Source of the DNA: Cecembia rubra
Lineage (GTDB): Bacteria > Bacteroidota > Bacteroidia > Cytophagales > Cyclobacteriaceae
Direction: 5' to 3'
Assembly (NCBI RefSeq): GCF_003014575.1
Contig: NZ_PYGF01000011.1
Location: forward strand, 1-64,000
Length of the DNA: 64,000 nucleotides
The notes under the pieces were generated by a model. That model did no database searches. It was given only the letters and a program-made list of their open reading frames with translations, and had not been told where the DNA came from. Made by a program: the position numbers and the translations under genes. Within the stretch, counting starts at the first letter, position 1. The number at the start of each line of letters is the position of its first letter. Below, piece after piece: positions 25,300 through 34,352 of the stretch.

Positions 25300-26190
25300 A
25301 TGTCTTTGAATATTAATAAAAAAAGATGGGGTGAGGTTTTGGAAGTTTTTCGCCAGCCTTATCCTTTCTATTACACAGGTACTGGTTTTTTATTCGTAGC
25401 CGGAATTGTTTTAATAATGAGTTTACTTTTCAATTATCTTTTTGAACCTTTTGTAGTGTACAGGCCGGAACATAAATTTGATTACTTCTGGATTTCTATG
25501 GTCCATTCCTTCAATGCCTTTTTGGTAGTTTTTGTGATTTTGTTCATAAAAAGTAGAAAAATAAATGAAGACTGTTGGACAGTGGGGAAGGAAATTGGTT
25601 TGATAGGCTTGATGCTTCTGATGATTGGAATATGTCAGTTTTTAACAAGAGATTTGATATACGATAATCCTGATAATTGGTCTTTGAGATACTTATTAGA
25701 GGAAATACGCAATACCTTTTTAGTTGGTATTTTGTTTGTCATTATTTTGGAACCGCTTAATTACCTCAGGTTGCTCAAGGCAAATTTGATAACAGCCCAG
25801 TCTATCAATGCTCAATCTTTGCAGGTTCAAACCCCAGAAAGCTCATCCGTAATTTCCATCATCACACAGCAAAAAAGTGATGATTTTGAAATGGACATTA
25901 CCCGATTTCTTTATGCCAAAGCAGATGGCAATTATTTGGAGTTTTTTTTAGAAAGTGAAGAAACAGCTTCAAAATTGATCAAGAGGATGACTTTAAAGGA
26001 ACTGGAGCAGCAGCTGGAACCTTTCCCTGCATTTTTGAAAACCCATCGGTCTTATTTGGTCAACCTTCAAAAAGTAATTCATGTAAAGGGCAATGCCCAA
26101 GGCTATTTTCTGCAATTAAAGGGGGTGAATGAAGAGGTCCCTGTTTCCAGAGGAATGATCTCAAAGTTTGAAGAACAATATGCGAATTGA
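25300..26190 (+). CDS. Membrane-bound LytTR transcription regulator
   Basis: This 296-aa protein has four predicted membrane helices in residues 25-170 (FLFVAGIVLIMSLLF, SFNAFLVVFVILFI, LIGLMLLMIGICQFL, FLVGILFVIILEPL). A C-terminal LytTR DNA-binding domain follows at about 195-296 (FLYAKADGNYLEFF, FLKTHRSYLVNL, VPVSRGMISKFEEQ). There is no receiver domain, so it is a one-component regulator anchored in the membrane. It is divergent from the aldolase-symporter pair and could regulate it, although this is inferred only from position. Confidence 0.88.
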   Translation: MSLNINKKRWGEVLEVFRQPYPFYYTGTGFLFVAGIVLIMSLLFNYLFEPFVVYRPEHKFDYFWISMVHSFNAFLVVFVILFIKSRKINEDCWTVGKEIGLIGLMLLMIGICQFLTRDLIYDNPDNWSLRYLLEEIRNTFLVGILFVIILEPLNYLRLLKANLITAQSINAQSLQVQTPESSSVISIITQQKSDDFEMDITRFLYAKADGNYLEFFLESEETASKLIKRMTLKELEQQLEPFPAFLKTHRSYLVNLQKVIHVKGNAQGYFLQLKGVNEEVPVSRGMISKFEEQYAN

Positions 26191-26258
26191 AATTCTTGTA
26201 TTTCATCCCATTTTCTTGATAGCCATCACTGTCTTGTCCTAAGCATTTGAAATCAATT

Positions 26259-26266
26259 TACCTTTG
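26259..26266 (+). promoter_or_regulatory. -7 box before the acyltransferase gene
   Basis: TACCTTTG lies 16 nt before ATG 26283, with TTG 22 nt upstream (26234-26236). The spacing is slightly long for the Bacteroidota consensus. Confidence 0.45.
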
Positions 26267-26282
26267 GGCAAAAACTTGATTT

Positions 26283-27422
26283 ATGATGAGAAGATATGAT
26301 CTGGATTGGCTAAGGGTAATAGTATTTGCTTTATTAATTTTCTATCATGTGGGGATGTTTTTTGTTCCCTGGGGTTTTCATATTAAGAACAATGTCATCT
26401 ATGAAGCCATCAAATGGCCCATGTTGTTTGTCAATCAATGGCGCCTCTCCATTCTTTTTGTGATTTCTGGTATGGGAACTTATTATGCCTTATCTAAAAG
26501 GAGTGGAGAACAGTTTGCCTTAGAGCGGATGAAGCGCTTATTTCTACCTTTAGTGGCTGGGATTTTATTTATTGTTCCTCCCCAGGTGTATTTCGAGAGA
26601 TTGTCCAAAGACCAGTTTGAAGGCAGTTTTTTTGACTATTGGCCTGCCCAGGCATTTATCGGGGTTTATCCGGAAGGCAATTTCTCTTGGCATCACTTGT
26701 GGTTTTTGCCCTACCTTTTGGTTTTTTCCTTGATGTTGATCCCCTGCTTTTTATACCTGAGGAATAATCCCCAAACCGGCTTGATCAGACGAATGAGGCG
26801 ATTGGCGGAAAGACCCATGGGTTTGTTTTGGTTGCTTGTGCCTTTGTATTTCTGGGAGGCATTTCTGGAGCCCTTCTTTCCTTCTACCCATGCTTTTTGG
26901 GGAGATTGGTTTAATATGGTCAATTACCTCACGCTTTTCTTTTATGGGTTCCTGATGATTTCGGTGGGGGATGTTTTTTGGAAAACTGTAGCATCAAATC
27001 GCAAAAAATACCTGTATTTAGGTGTCATAGGGTTTAGTTCAATGATAGGATTAAGATTGATTTGGGAGGATTCTACATTGATCCATTTTATAGAGGCTTT
27101 TATTAAAGTGGTGAATTATTGGGCTTGGATTTTGGCAATTTTCGGATATGCATCGGCTTATCTTAATCGTTCCAGCCCTACTTTGGCCTACGCAAATGAG
27201 GCAGTCTATCCATTTTATATTCTTCATCAGACCATCACCATCGCCATCGGATTTTATATAATGGACTTGGACTGGGGGTTTTGGCCAAAATTCCTGATCA
27301 TGGTAGTTGGCACTTTTGGCTTTTCTTGGTTGATCTATGAAGCAGGTATCAGAAGGTGGACTTGGATCAGGCCTTTGTTCGGTTTGAAAAACCGTCATCA
27401 GGGTTCTTCTGCGGCTGCCTGA
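26283..27422 (+). CDS. Membrane acyltransferase (acyltransferase 3 / OpgC-like)
   Basis: This 379-aa protein has about ten hydrophobic segments. The start RRYDLDWLRVIVFALLIFYH with its conserved Arg and His is the hallmark of the acyltransferase 3 family, which moves acyl groups onto membrane or extracellular glycans. FSWHHLWFLPYLLVF is a second conserved patch. The acceptor is unknown. Its end overlaps the convergent App1-type gene by 25 bp. A second in-frame ATG follows the first codon. Confidence 0.88.
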   Translation: MMRRYDLDWLRVIVFALLIFYHVGMFFVPWGFHIKNNVIYEAIKWPMLFVNQWRLSILFVISGMGTYYALSKRSGEQFALERMKRLFLPLVAGILFIVPPQVYFERLSKDQFEGSFFDYWPAQAFIGVYPEGNFSWHHLWFLPYLLVFSLMLIPCFLYLRNNPQTGLIRRMRRLAERPMGLFWLLVPLYFWEAFLEPFFPSTHAFWGDWFNMVNYLTLFFYGFLMISVGDVFWKTVASNRKKYLYLGVIGFSSMIGLRLIWEDSTLIHFIEAFIKVVNYWAWILAIFGYASAYLNRSSPTLAYANEAVYPFYILHQTITIAIGFYIMDLDWGFWPKFLIMVVGTFGFSWLIYEAGIRRWTWIRPLFGLKNRHQGSSAAA

Positions 27423-28513
27423 ACCTGGCCTATTGCCGCTTCAGGAATCCAACCTTGAGCAGCTGCATGGGCGGCCGCCTCCCCAGTATCTTTAATTAAT
27501 AGCATTGGCACACCTAGATTTTTCAATTCCTTTTCGATTGCAAGCAACTTTGTTTGTCTAGAGGTTTTGATATCCCGGATATAGATTATTTTCACCCTTT
27601 CAGGAAAGTCCTTGACTACCTGAAGATAGATTTCGGGGTCATGTTGACCCGAGTCGCCGATAAGGATAAACTGGAGATTTTTTTCAATCTCAAATATTTT
27701 TTCTACCTGCCTGAGCTTGTGTTCCCAATGACTTCCGGCAATAAACTGTTCCCTTGATAAACCTAAATCCCGCAACATCAAAGGACCCTTGGGGATACTG
27801 TGTACTTCTAAAAATTCTACCAAAAAATCATATAGGTTCCATGGAGAACTGGAGACATAGAAGAAGGGGTTGCTCTCAATGCCGTCATTGCCTTTGGCCA
27901 AAGCCTGGTAAAAATCCGCTACTCCGGGGAAGGGCAAACGGGTATGGGCATTGCCCAGAAAAGTAGTCTTCAGCATGGTGAGAAGTCTGGTGGCTCCTGT
28001 GGGTACGATGGTGTCATCGATGTCAGATATTACACCATACTCCACATTTTTGTAGGGAATGAAGACCTTGTTGACCGCGGTAACTTGTTCCTGATTTTTC
28101 ACTACCGGATCCAATAACTCCAACCGTATTTCTTGCCAAGGAGCATCTATTGAGAATGGATGGGGAGATTTTAGATGCACACAGAAGTAACCTTCCTCAT
28201 CTGTAATCACCGTTTGCTCGATATGCTGAAAGCTTGCTTTTATTTTTACACCTGGAATTTCCCATGACATAAAACGCTTGTACATTTTTTTAAAATTTTT
28301 CCATGGTCCATCTTCCAGGCTAGAATTTACTATTCCCCTTTCTTTAAGTACCCTTCCCAAAAAGTAGATTTCATTTTCATTCCCGAATCCTTTAAAGGGC
28401 AAAATCATTACCTTGTCAATGAGCCCGGTTTTAAGACCTATCCATAGTAGCCCTTTTGAAAAGTTGCTTTTGATAAAATATAGGGTTGTAAGGCTGATTT
28501 TCTTGATTGGCAT
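27398..28513 (-). CDS. App1-type protein (DUF2183 phosphatase domain)
   Basis: This 371-aa protein carries the HAD-like App1 motif VISDIDDTIVPTGATRL (about 169-185) and FFYVSSSPWNLYDFLVEFLE, followed by FILIGDSGQHDPEIY, the DxDxT, Ser and second-Asp motifs of phosphatidate phosphatase App1. The N-terminal part is a beta domain (ILPFKGFGNENEIYFLGRVL). The start at 28513 is chosen because the family begins near MPIKK and leaves a promoter region to the divergent gene; the frame is open to 28606. Substrate is unproven. Confidence 0.85.
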   Translation of the reverse strand: MPIKKISLTTLYFIKSNFSKGLLWIGLKTGLIDKVMILPFKGFGNENEIYFLGRVLKERGIVNSSLEDGPWKNFKKMYKRFMSWEIPGVKIKASFQHIEQTVITDEEGYFCVHLKSPHPFSIDAPWQEIRLELLDPVVKNQEQVTAVNKVFIPYKNVEYGVISDIDDTIVPTGATRLLTMLKTTFLGNAHTRLPFPGVADFYQALAKGNDGIESNPFFYVSSSPWNLYDFLVEFLEVHSIPKGPLMLRDLGLSREQFIAGSHWEHKLRQVEKIFEIEKNLQFILIGDSGQHDPEIYLQVVKDFPERVKIIYIRDIKTSRQTKLLAIEKELKNLGVPMLLIKDTGEAAAHAAAQGWIPEAAIGQVQAAAEEP

Positions 28514-28640
28514 CTGAAATAGTTCATTTTGGTCTTTCGGTAAATTTAGTGAAAAACATTTTCCCAAAATTTTGTAATCCATGCCCTGTATGGGTAAATT
28601 TCTCACTTAACCAATAACCCAAAGACCTTAATAAGAAAAC

Positions 28641-29594
28641 ATGAAACATTCCCAAGATTCCCAAAGAAGAGAATTTATTAAGACAGCCAGCTTGGCTAGC
28701 TTAGCTTTAGGCTTTTTCTCCATCCCGCTTCCAGGATTGGCCAAAACAAACAAAGCCCTGCCCTTTAAAATTTCTTTGGCGGAATGGTCGGTCAACAGAC
28801 TGATTTTTCAGGGAAAGCTGGACCACCTGGATTTTCCTCTGGAAACCAAGAAGCATGGCATCCATGCGGTGGAATATGTGAACCAGTTTTTCATGGACAA
28901 GGCAAAGGATAAAGCCTATCTCGGCGAAATGAATACCCGATGCAAAAACGAAGGTATTGAGCAGGTCCTGATCATGTGTGATAGGGAAGGTATGCTGGGG
29001 GCAAAATCAGCCACGGATAGACAGCAAACAGTGGAAAACCATAAAAAATGGGTGGAGGCTGCTCAATTTTTGGGTTGTCATTCCATCAGGATCAATGCCT
29101 ACACAGAGATTCCATGGTCCGCTGATCCAAATGATGCAGCGGAGGCTATGAAATTATGTGCAGATGGGATGCGGTCTTTGTGTGAATTTGCGGATGATTT
29201 TGATATCAATATCCTCATTGAGAATCACGGCGGTTATTCCAGTGATGCCAAGTGGTTGGTAGGTATGCTGCAGCAAACAGCACATCCCAGAGCAGGGAGT
29301 TTGCCGGATTTTGGAAATTTCAGGATTTTCAGGGATGAAAACAGGGAGGTATCCTATGATTCTTACCGTGGGGTAGATGAATTGATGACAATGGCGAAAG
29401 GGGTCAGCCTAAAACCTACAGCCTTTGATGACCATGGAAATCAGACTCCTTTGGATTATGAACGGATGATGAAAATAGTACTTTCTCATGGGTACCATGG
29501 CCATGTCGGTATCGAACATGGAGACCGTGACAGGGAATGGGCAAGTATCGTAGAGATCAGGGAAATTTTGGAAGACCTTCAAAAAAAGTTGTAA
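28641..29594 (+). CDS. Tat-exported sugar phosphate isomerase/epimerase-like protein
   Basis: This 317-aa protein begins with a twin-arginine signal (SQRREFIKTASLASLALGFF), so it is exported folded. The rest is an AP endonuclease 2/xylose isomerase-type TIM barrel with metal-ligand motifs such as LIENHGGYSS, GSLPDFGNF and VGIEHGD. Similar proteins are frequent in Bacteroidota sugar catabolism. The substrate is unknown. It is divergent from the App1-type gene. Confidence 0.88.
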   Translation: MKHSQDSQRREFIKTASLASLALGFFSIPLPGLAKTNKALPFKISLAEWSVNRLIFQGKLDHLDFPLETKKHGIHAVEYVNQFFMDKAKDKAYLGEMNTRCKNEGIEQVLIMCDREGMLGAKSATDRQQTVENHKKWVEAAQFLGCHSIRINAYTEIPWSADPNDAAEAMKLCADGMRSLCEFADDFDINILIENHGGYSSDAKWLVGMLQQTAHPRAGSLPDFGNFRIFRDENREVSYDSYRGVDELMTMAKGVSLKPTAFDDHGNQTPLDYERMMKIVLSHGYHGHVGIEHGDRDREWASIVEIREILEDLQKKL

Positions 29595-29776
29595 ACGGAA
29601 AGACATTTAAAGATACTTCTCATTAGGCTTTGTCCATTTGCTTTCAGAAAAATGGGGAAGCTAAAGCAGGTATGAAAGGTCTCCTGTACATAGATATTTT
29701 CTGAAAAGGGAACCAAGCGAGGAGCATTTTGGGTTTTTGCCCTTATGGAGGGATAAAAAATCCCTACCTTTGCATC

Positions 29777-30838
29777 ATGGAAAATACCGCTAAAAAAGAC
29801 ATCAGAAAATTCACATTGGCCCAATTGGAGGAGTTTTTTGTTGCCCAAGGGGACAAAAAATTCCGCGCCAAGCAGGTTTACGACTGGCTTTGGAATAAGT
29901 CACTCAAGAATTTTGATGACATGACCAACATTTCCAAGGAGACCAGGGAGATGTTGAAAGCGAATTTTTCCATCAACCACATCCATGTGGACCTCATGCA
30001 GCATTCAACCGATGGAACCATTAAGAATGCGGTTAAGCTTTTTGATGATAAAATTGTGGAGTCGGTACTGATCCCAACAACAAAGAGAATTACTGCCTGT
30101 GTATCTTCCCAGGTAGGATGTAGTCTAGACTGTAACTTTTGTGCTACGGCAAGATTGAAAAGAATGCGCAACCTCAATCCTGATGAAATTTATGACCAGG
30201 TAGTCGCCATCAAGGAGGAAGCAGAAACCTATTTCAACCGCCCGCTGACCAATATTGTGTTTATGGGTATGGGCGAACCCCTGTTGAATTACACCAATGT
30301 CATCGAGGCCATTGACAAGATTACCTCTCCTGAAGGATTGGGAATGGCACCTAGAAGAATTACACTTTCCACTGTTGGGATTCCTAAGATGATCAAGAAA
30401 ATGGCTGATGATGGGGTTAAATTCAATTTGGCGATTTCCTTACACTCTGCCATCAATGAGACCCGTAGTCGCCTGATGCCGATCAATGAGGTCAATCCAT
30501 TGGAAGATCTGTCTGAGTCTTTAAAATATTGGTACCAAAAGACCAAAAGAAAAGTTACCTATGAATATGTGATCTGGGAAGGGGTAAATGATGATGATCG
30601 TCATGCCAAAGCTTTGGCAAAATTCTGCAAAATCATTCCTTCCAAAGTGAATATCATCCAATATAATCCAATAGATGAGGGAGAATTCCGCCAGGCTTCC
30701 CAGGAGGCAGTGGATATGTATGTGAGGATTTTGGAAGAAAATGGCATAGTGGCCAAGGTCAGAAAGTCCAGAGGACAGGACATTGATGCAGCCTGTGGTC
30801 AGTTGGCCAATAAGAATGAGGTGGCTCAGCTTCAGTAG
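29777..30838 (+). CDS. rlmN: 23S rRNA (adenine-2503-C2)-methyltransferase RlmN
   Basis: This 353-aa radical SAM enzyme methylates A2503 of 23S rRNA and A37 of some tRNAs. The iron-sulfur cluster motif is C115-SLD-C119-NF-C122. MGMGEPLLN (about 165-173) and the AISLHSA and NIIQYNP motifs also fit, and the second catalytic cysteine is the Cys in DIDAACGQLANK. ATG 29777 follows a TACCTTTG -7 box at 29765-29772, which excludes a longer in-frame start. Confidence 0.96.
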   Translation: MENTAKKDIRKFTLAQLEEFFVAQGDKKFRAKQVYDWLWNKSLKNFDDMTNISKETREMLKANFSINHIHVDLMQHSTDGTIKNAVKLFDDKIVESVLIPTTKRITACVSSQVGCSLDCNFCATARLKRMRNLNPDEIYDQVVAIKEEAETYFNRPLTNIVFMGMGEPLLNYTNVIEAIDKITSPEGLGMAPRRITLSTVGIPKMIKKMADDGVKFNLAISLHSAINETRSRLMPINEVNPLEDLSESLKYWYQKTKRKVTYEYVIWEGVNDDDRHAKALAKFCKIIPSKVNIIQYNPIDEGEFRQASQEAVDMYVRILEENGIVAKVRKSRGQDIDAACGQLANKNEVAQLQ

Positions 30839-30918
30839 ATTACATGGCTAGTTTTGCTTGTTTTTGTTCCATTTACACCAAGGGGTATCAATAAAGTTAT
30901 TTTTAGCAGTGGTTTTTG

Positions 30919-30974
30919 AATATTTTATTTTTTTAGTTTTATTTGCAAAAAATAAAACCGCCGAATAAAATATT
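30919..30974. promoter_or_regulatory. Nested palindrome downstream of rlmN
   Basis: AATATTTTATT (30919-30929) pairs with AATAAAATATT (30964-30974). Inside it GTTTTATT (30936-30943) pairs with AATAAAAC (30951-30958) around a 7-nt loop. It lies 80 nt after rlmN and 87 nt before the next gene. It may be a weak terminator or regulatory hairpin. Confidence 0.4.
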
Positions 30975-31060
30975 TCGTAACAAAGGTAACTCGGAGGTTT
31001 TGGCTAGTCCATTGTCTTCAGGCTATTTGAATTGTTTGATTGTTGTAAAACTTATTTTCT

Positions 31061-33775
31061 ATGAAAAAAATCAAGTACCTCATTCCGTTTTTATTGATTC
31101 CGGCCATTTACATTTTTACGGCTTTCAAAGAAAAGCCTGGTATCTCAGAACTGACAGAAAAAATCATTTCCATGATGGAATTTTATGTCGATGAAATTCC
31201 CGAGGAAAAAGTTTTTCTGCATTTGGATAAGAATCTCTATGCAGCGGGAGATAATATCTGGTTTTCCGTTTACATGACCGCGGGGAGTCCAGATGTTCCG
31301 TCCCCGCTCAGCAAGGTGGTTTATGTGGATTTGCTTGACAATGAGGGACGCCTGTTGCAGCAGAGGACTGTAAAGATGGAAGATGGCCATGGATATGGAG
31401 ATTTAAAACTGGATCTCTTTACACAAGAGGGTCTGTATCATATCAAGGCCTACTCCTATTGGTTGAAGGGATTTGGGGAGGATGCGGTTTTTCAGACGAG
31501 TATTCAGGTATTGGATCCTTACAACTTGAAATTCCAACCTTCCGTGACTTTTGACAAGAAGGAAAATGGTAATCAGGTAAATTACCTGGCCAAGATTTCT
31601 GCTGTGGATAATTCACTAAAGCCCCTTTCCGGTGATTCCTTGCATTATGAACTGGTGAATAGGGACAAGACGATTCAGAAGGGTATATTTATTTTAGACC
31701 AAAACGGTCAATATGAATTCTCTTTTGACCTTCCTGCAGCATCATTGAATCAGGTGACAGCACTAGAATTGAAACAAGTTGAAAACGAGGATTTTGCTAT
31801 TTCCAGGAGATTTGTTTTACCCTTTCCCAGTTTCTCTATTGATGTTCAGTTTTTACCTGAAGGAGGAGACCTGATAGCAGGTTTCAACAATAAGGTGGCA
31901 GTCCGGGCGGTATATCCTGATGGTTCTCCGGTAAAGTTACAAGGTAAAGTAGTCTCTGGTTCACAGGAGGTGGAATTCAGCACCAATGAATCCGGTCTGG
32001 CTGCATTTAATATAACCCCTCAGGCTGGACAAAATATCACAACTGAATTGGTGACAGATTCTGGAAAATTAAATAAATCCGTTGGTCAGGTCAAAACCAA
32101 AGGAGTAAACCTTTCTGTGGACAACACTAATGAAAACCTCGTGAATATCCTGATTCAATCCAATAATTTTACAGAGATCTCGCCTACAGGTGAAGGACTA
32201 CTTGTAATTCATGCACGGGGCAGGATAGGTCACATGCAGATGATCAATCTTCAAAATGGGGTTACCGGTGCCAGGGTCAACAAAACCCAGCTTCCCGAGG
32301 GGATCAATCAGGTTACCATATTTGAGCCGGGAGGAACACCCTTGGCTGAGCGATTGATATTTATCCCCGTGGAAAAGGAAGTTTCTTTGAAACTCGAGGC
32401 AAATCAAGTCAATAGTCAGCCAAGGGGAAAAAATAAATGGAAATTGCTGTTGGAGGGGGAAGCCTTTGAAGGGGGGAATTATTCTGTTTCCATTACAGAT
32501 GCTAATGAAAGTCCATATAGTAACCAATCCCATATAATTTCCTATCTCAAGATGGAATCTGAGTTGAAGGGTATCATCCATAACCCCAAGCAATTTTTTG
32601 GTGAAAGCAGAGATGATCAGGGAATTGATCTGGTGATGCTGACCCATGGCTGGAGAAGATTCAATTGGGAAAAGGTTTTGGCAGGAAAAATGGAGAATAA
32701 AAACTTTATCGAACAGGGCATCAATGTCACCGGAACTGTCAGTCCAAAAAATGGAGGAAGAAGGGGACTTTCCGGAGGGGTGCTCAATGTTTTTTCAAAA
32801 GGTAAGGAAGAAGAATTCTTCGCTGTGGAATTCGGTGAAAACGGAAAATTCATTCTCGATGACCTGGATTTTCAAGATACTACCCTGCTGACCATTTCTG
32901 CCTCTGATAAAAGGCAAAAGGAATTTGTAAACCTTGAGATGGATCCGCCTTTGTCCAAGTATGTTTCATGGGAAGGTTTTAAGCCCAAAGTGGGTAATTT
33001 TCATATTTCACCTGTGGTGCGGGAGTACCTGCTTCAGGCAGAGAAAAGGAGGGCTTCTGAAGCGGCTTTTGGAGAAGTTCAGGAAATTAAGTTGGATGAA
33101 TTTGTAATAAAATCTGAGAAAATTGATCCCAATGAGGAGCAAATTGTCAGAATGTATGGAAAGGGAGATGCTTCTCTTAGACCTGAGGATATCAGTGGAT
33201 TTGAGGGTTTTCGGGATATTTTCCAATTGCTTCAAGGTAGATTTGCCGGAGTTAGGGTTACACCTGACCCCATGGGAATGCCTAGTATAACCATCAGAGG
33301 TGTAGGCTCACTTCAGGCAGGAGGTCCACCTTTGATATTATTGGATAATGTGCCAGTTGATATCAGTTTTGCCTCTTCCATCAGTCCGAGGGACTTGGCT
33401 TCAGTAGAAGTGTTCAAGGATGCTGCTTCTTTGGCCGTTTTCGGTGCTACAGGTGGAAGTGGTGTGATTGCCCTTTACACCAAGAGAGGAGCAGGAATTG
33501 GAGATCTGGGTAATGGGGTGTTCAATTTAAGGTTCCCTGGTTATTCAGTCACCCGGGAGTTTTATATGCCACGATATGATAAGGAAAGCTCCCCTGCGCC
33601 GGATTTCAGGTCTACCTTATATTGGAATCCCAAATTGACCCTGAATGGCAACAGTGCTGATATCGAGTTTTTCAACAACGATGTGGTACAAAAATTCAAG
33701 GTTGTAGTACAGGGAATGGATAATATGGGAAGGTTATCATACTTGGAACAAGAGATCAATCTGAACAGGAATTGA
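31061..33775 (+). CDS. MG2/plug protein: TonB-receptor plug domain without a barrel
   Basis: This 904-aa exported protein (signal peptide MKKIKYLIPFLLIPAIYIF) has alpha-2-macroglobulin MG-type beta domains in its first half (EEKVFLHLDKNLYAAGDNIW is the usual MG2 opening). A SusC-like TonB plug covers about 700-812 (LLQGRFAGVRVTPDP, ITIRGVGSLQAGGPPLILLD, VEVFKDAASLAVFGATGGSG). Only about 90 residues follow the plug, so there is no 22-strand barrel. This architecture recurs in Bacteroidota and is not a truncation: the frame ends with a stop and a terminator. The function is unknown; interaction with an outer-membrane partner is plausible. Confidence 0.85.
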   Translation: MKKIKYLIPFLLIPAIYIFTAFKEKPGISELTEKIISMMEFYVDEIPEEKVFLHLDKNLYAAGDNIWFSVYMTAGSPDVPSPLSKVVYVDLLDNEGRLLQQRTVKMEDGHGYGDLKLDLFTQEGLYHIKAYSYWLKGFGEDAVFQTSIQVLDPYNLKFQPSVTFDKKENGNQVNYLAKISAVDNSLKPLSGDSLHYELVNRDKTIQKGIFILDQNGQYEFSFDLPAASLNQVTALELKQVENEDFAISRRFVLPFPSFSIDVQFLPEGGDLIAGFNNKVAVRAVYPDGSPVKLQGKVVSGSQEVEFSTNESGLAAFNITPQAGQNITTELVTDSGKLNKSVGQVKTKGVNLSVDNTNENLVNILIQSNNFTEISPTGEGLLVIHARGRIGHMQMINLQNGVTGARVNKTQLPEGINQVTIFEPGGTPLAERLIFIPVEKEVSLKLEANQVNSQPRGKNKWKLLLEGEAFEGGNYSVSITDANESPYSNQSHIISYLKMESELKGIIHNPKQFFGESRDDQGIDLVMLTHGWRRFNWEKVLAGKMENKNFIEQGINVTGTVSPKNGGRRGLSGGVLNVFSKGKEEEFFAVEFGENGKFILDDLDFQDTTLLTISASDKRQKEFVNLEMDPPLSKYVSWEGFKPKVGNFHISPVVREYLLQAEKRRASEAAFGEVQEIKLDEFVIKSEKIDPNEEQIVRMYGKGDASLRPEDISGFEGFRDIFQLLQGRFAGVRVTPDPMGMPSITIRGVGSLQAGGPPLILLDNVPVDISFASSISPRDLASVEVFKDAASLAVFGATGGSGVIALYTKRGAGIGDLGNGVFNLRFPGYSVTREFYMPRYDKESSPAPDFRSTLYWNPKLTLNGNSADIEFFNNDVVQKFKVVVQGMDNMGRLSYLEQEINLNRN

Positions 33776-33790
33776 CTTAAAAATTGAATG

Positions 33791-33819
33791 AAAAGGGCCC
33801 CTTTCTTGGGGCTTTTTTG
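33791..33819 (+). terminator. Intrinsic terminator after the plug protein gene
   Basis: GCCCC (33797-33801) pairs with GGGGC (33808-33812), extended by A-rich and T-rich arms and followed by a T run. Confidence 0.8.
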
Positions 33820-33839
33820 ATTTTCCTTATATTTAGGGC

Positions 33840-34316
33840 ATGAAAAAATTAATTTTTGTAATTGTTTTACTGATATATTGCTCGACTGTCACAGCTCAGG
33901 AGCAAGGGGATTTTAGGATACAGGTTGCAGGGGATTATAAGCTGCAGATCAATGATTTAGGCGGAAATGCTGGTTTTGAGTACCTATTCGCTGACAAATT
34001 TTCCTTCGCCCCTAGTTTTACCTATTGGTTTCCGGATATAGGGAGGAGCTATAGCCTCAACGCAGATCTCAGGTACTATCTCACAGAGGGGATTTCCCAG
34101 GTTTACCTTGTTGGAGGCTACAATAATCTTTGGCTCAATTTTCAACCTGGAGAACCTGGTCAAGTGCTATCCAGGGCAGGTGCTAATTTTGGAGTTGGCG
34201 CTTTTTTGGATCTTTTGGATCAATTCGGGGTAGTTACGGAATTCAAGATGCAAAGCCAAAACACACGTCAGCCAGTTTTGAGGGTTGGGATGGTGTTTAA
34301 ATTGGGATCCAATTGA
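33840..34316 (+). CDS. Small outer-membrane beta-barrel-like protein
   Basis: This 158-aa protein has a signal peptide (KLIFVIVLLIYCSTVTAQ). The mature part consists of alternating amphipathic strands with aromatic girdles (FSFAPSFTYWFPDIG, YSLNADLRYYL, VYLVGGYNNLWLNF) and ends in FKLGSN. This fits a small 8-stranded OmpW/OmpX-like barrel. No specific family is recognised. It lies between terminators and is probably monocistronic. Confidence 0.78.
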   Translation: MKKLIFVIVLLIYCSTVTAQEQGDFRIQVAGDYKLQINDLGGNAGFEYLFADKFSFAPSFTYWFPDIGRSYSLNADLRYYLTEGISQVYLVGGYNNLWLNFQPGEPGQVLSRAGANFGVGAFLDLLDQFGVVTEFKMQSQNTRQPVLRVGMVFKLGSN

Positions 34317-34352
34317 GAAAAAAATCCAGGAGAAATAAGATTTAAAGTCGGA

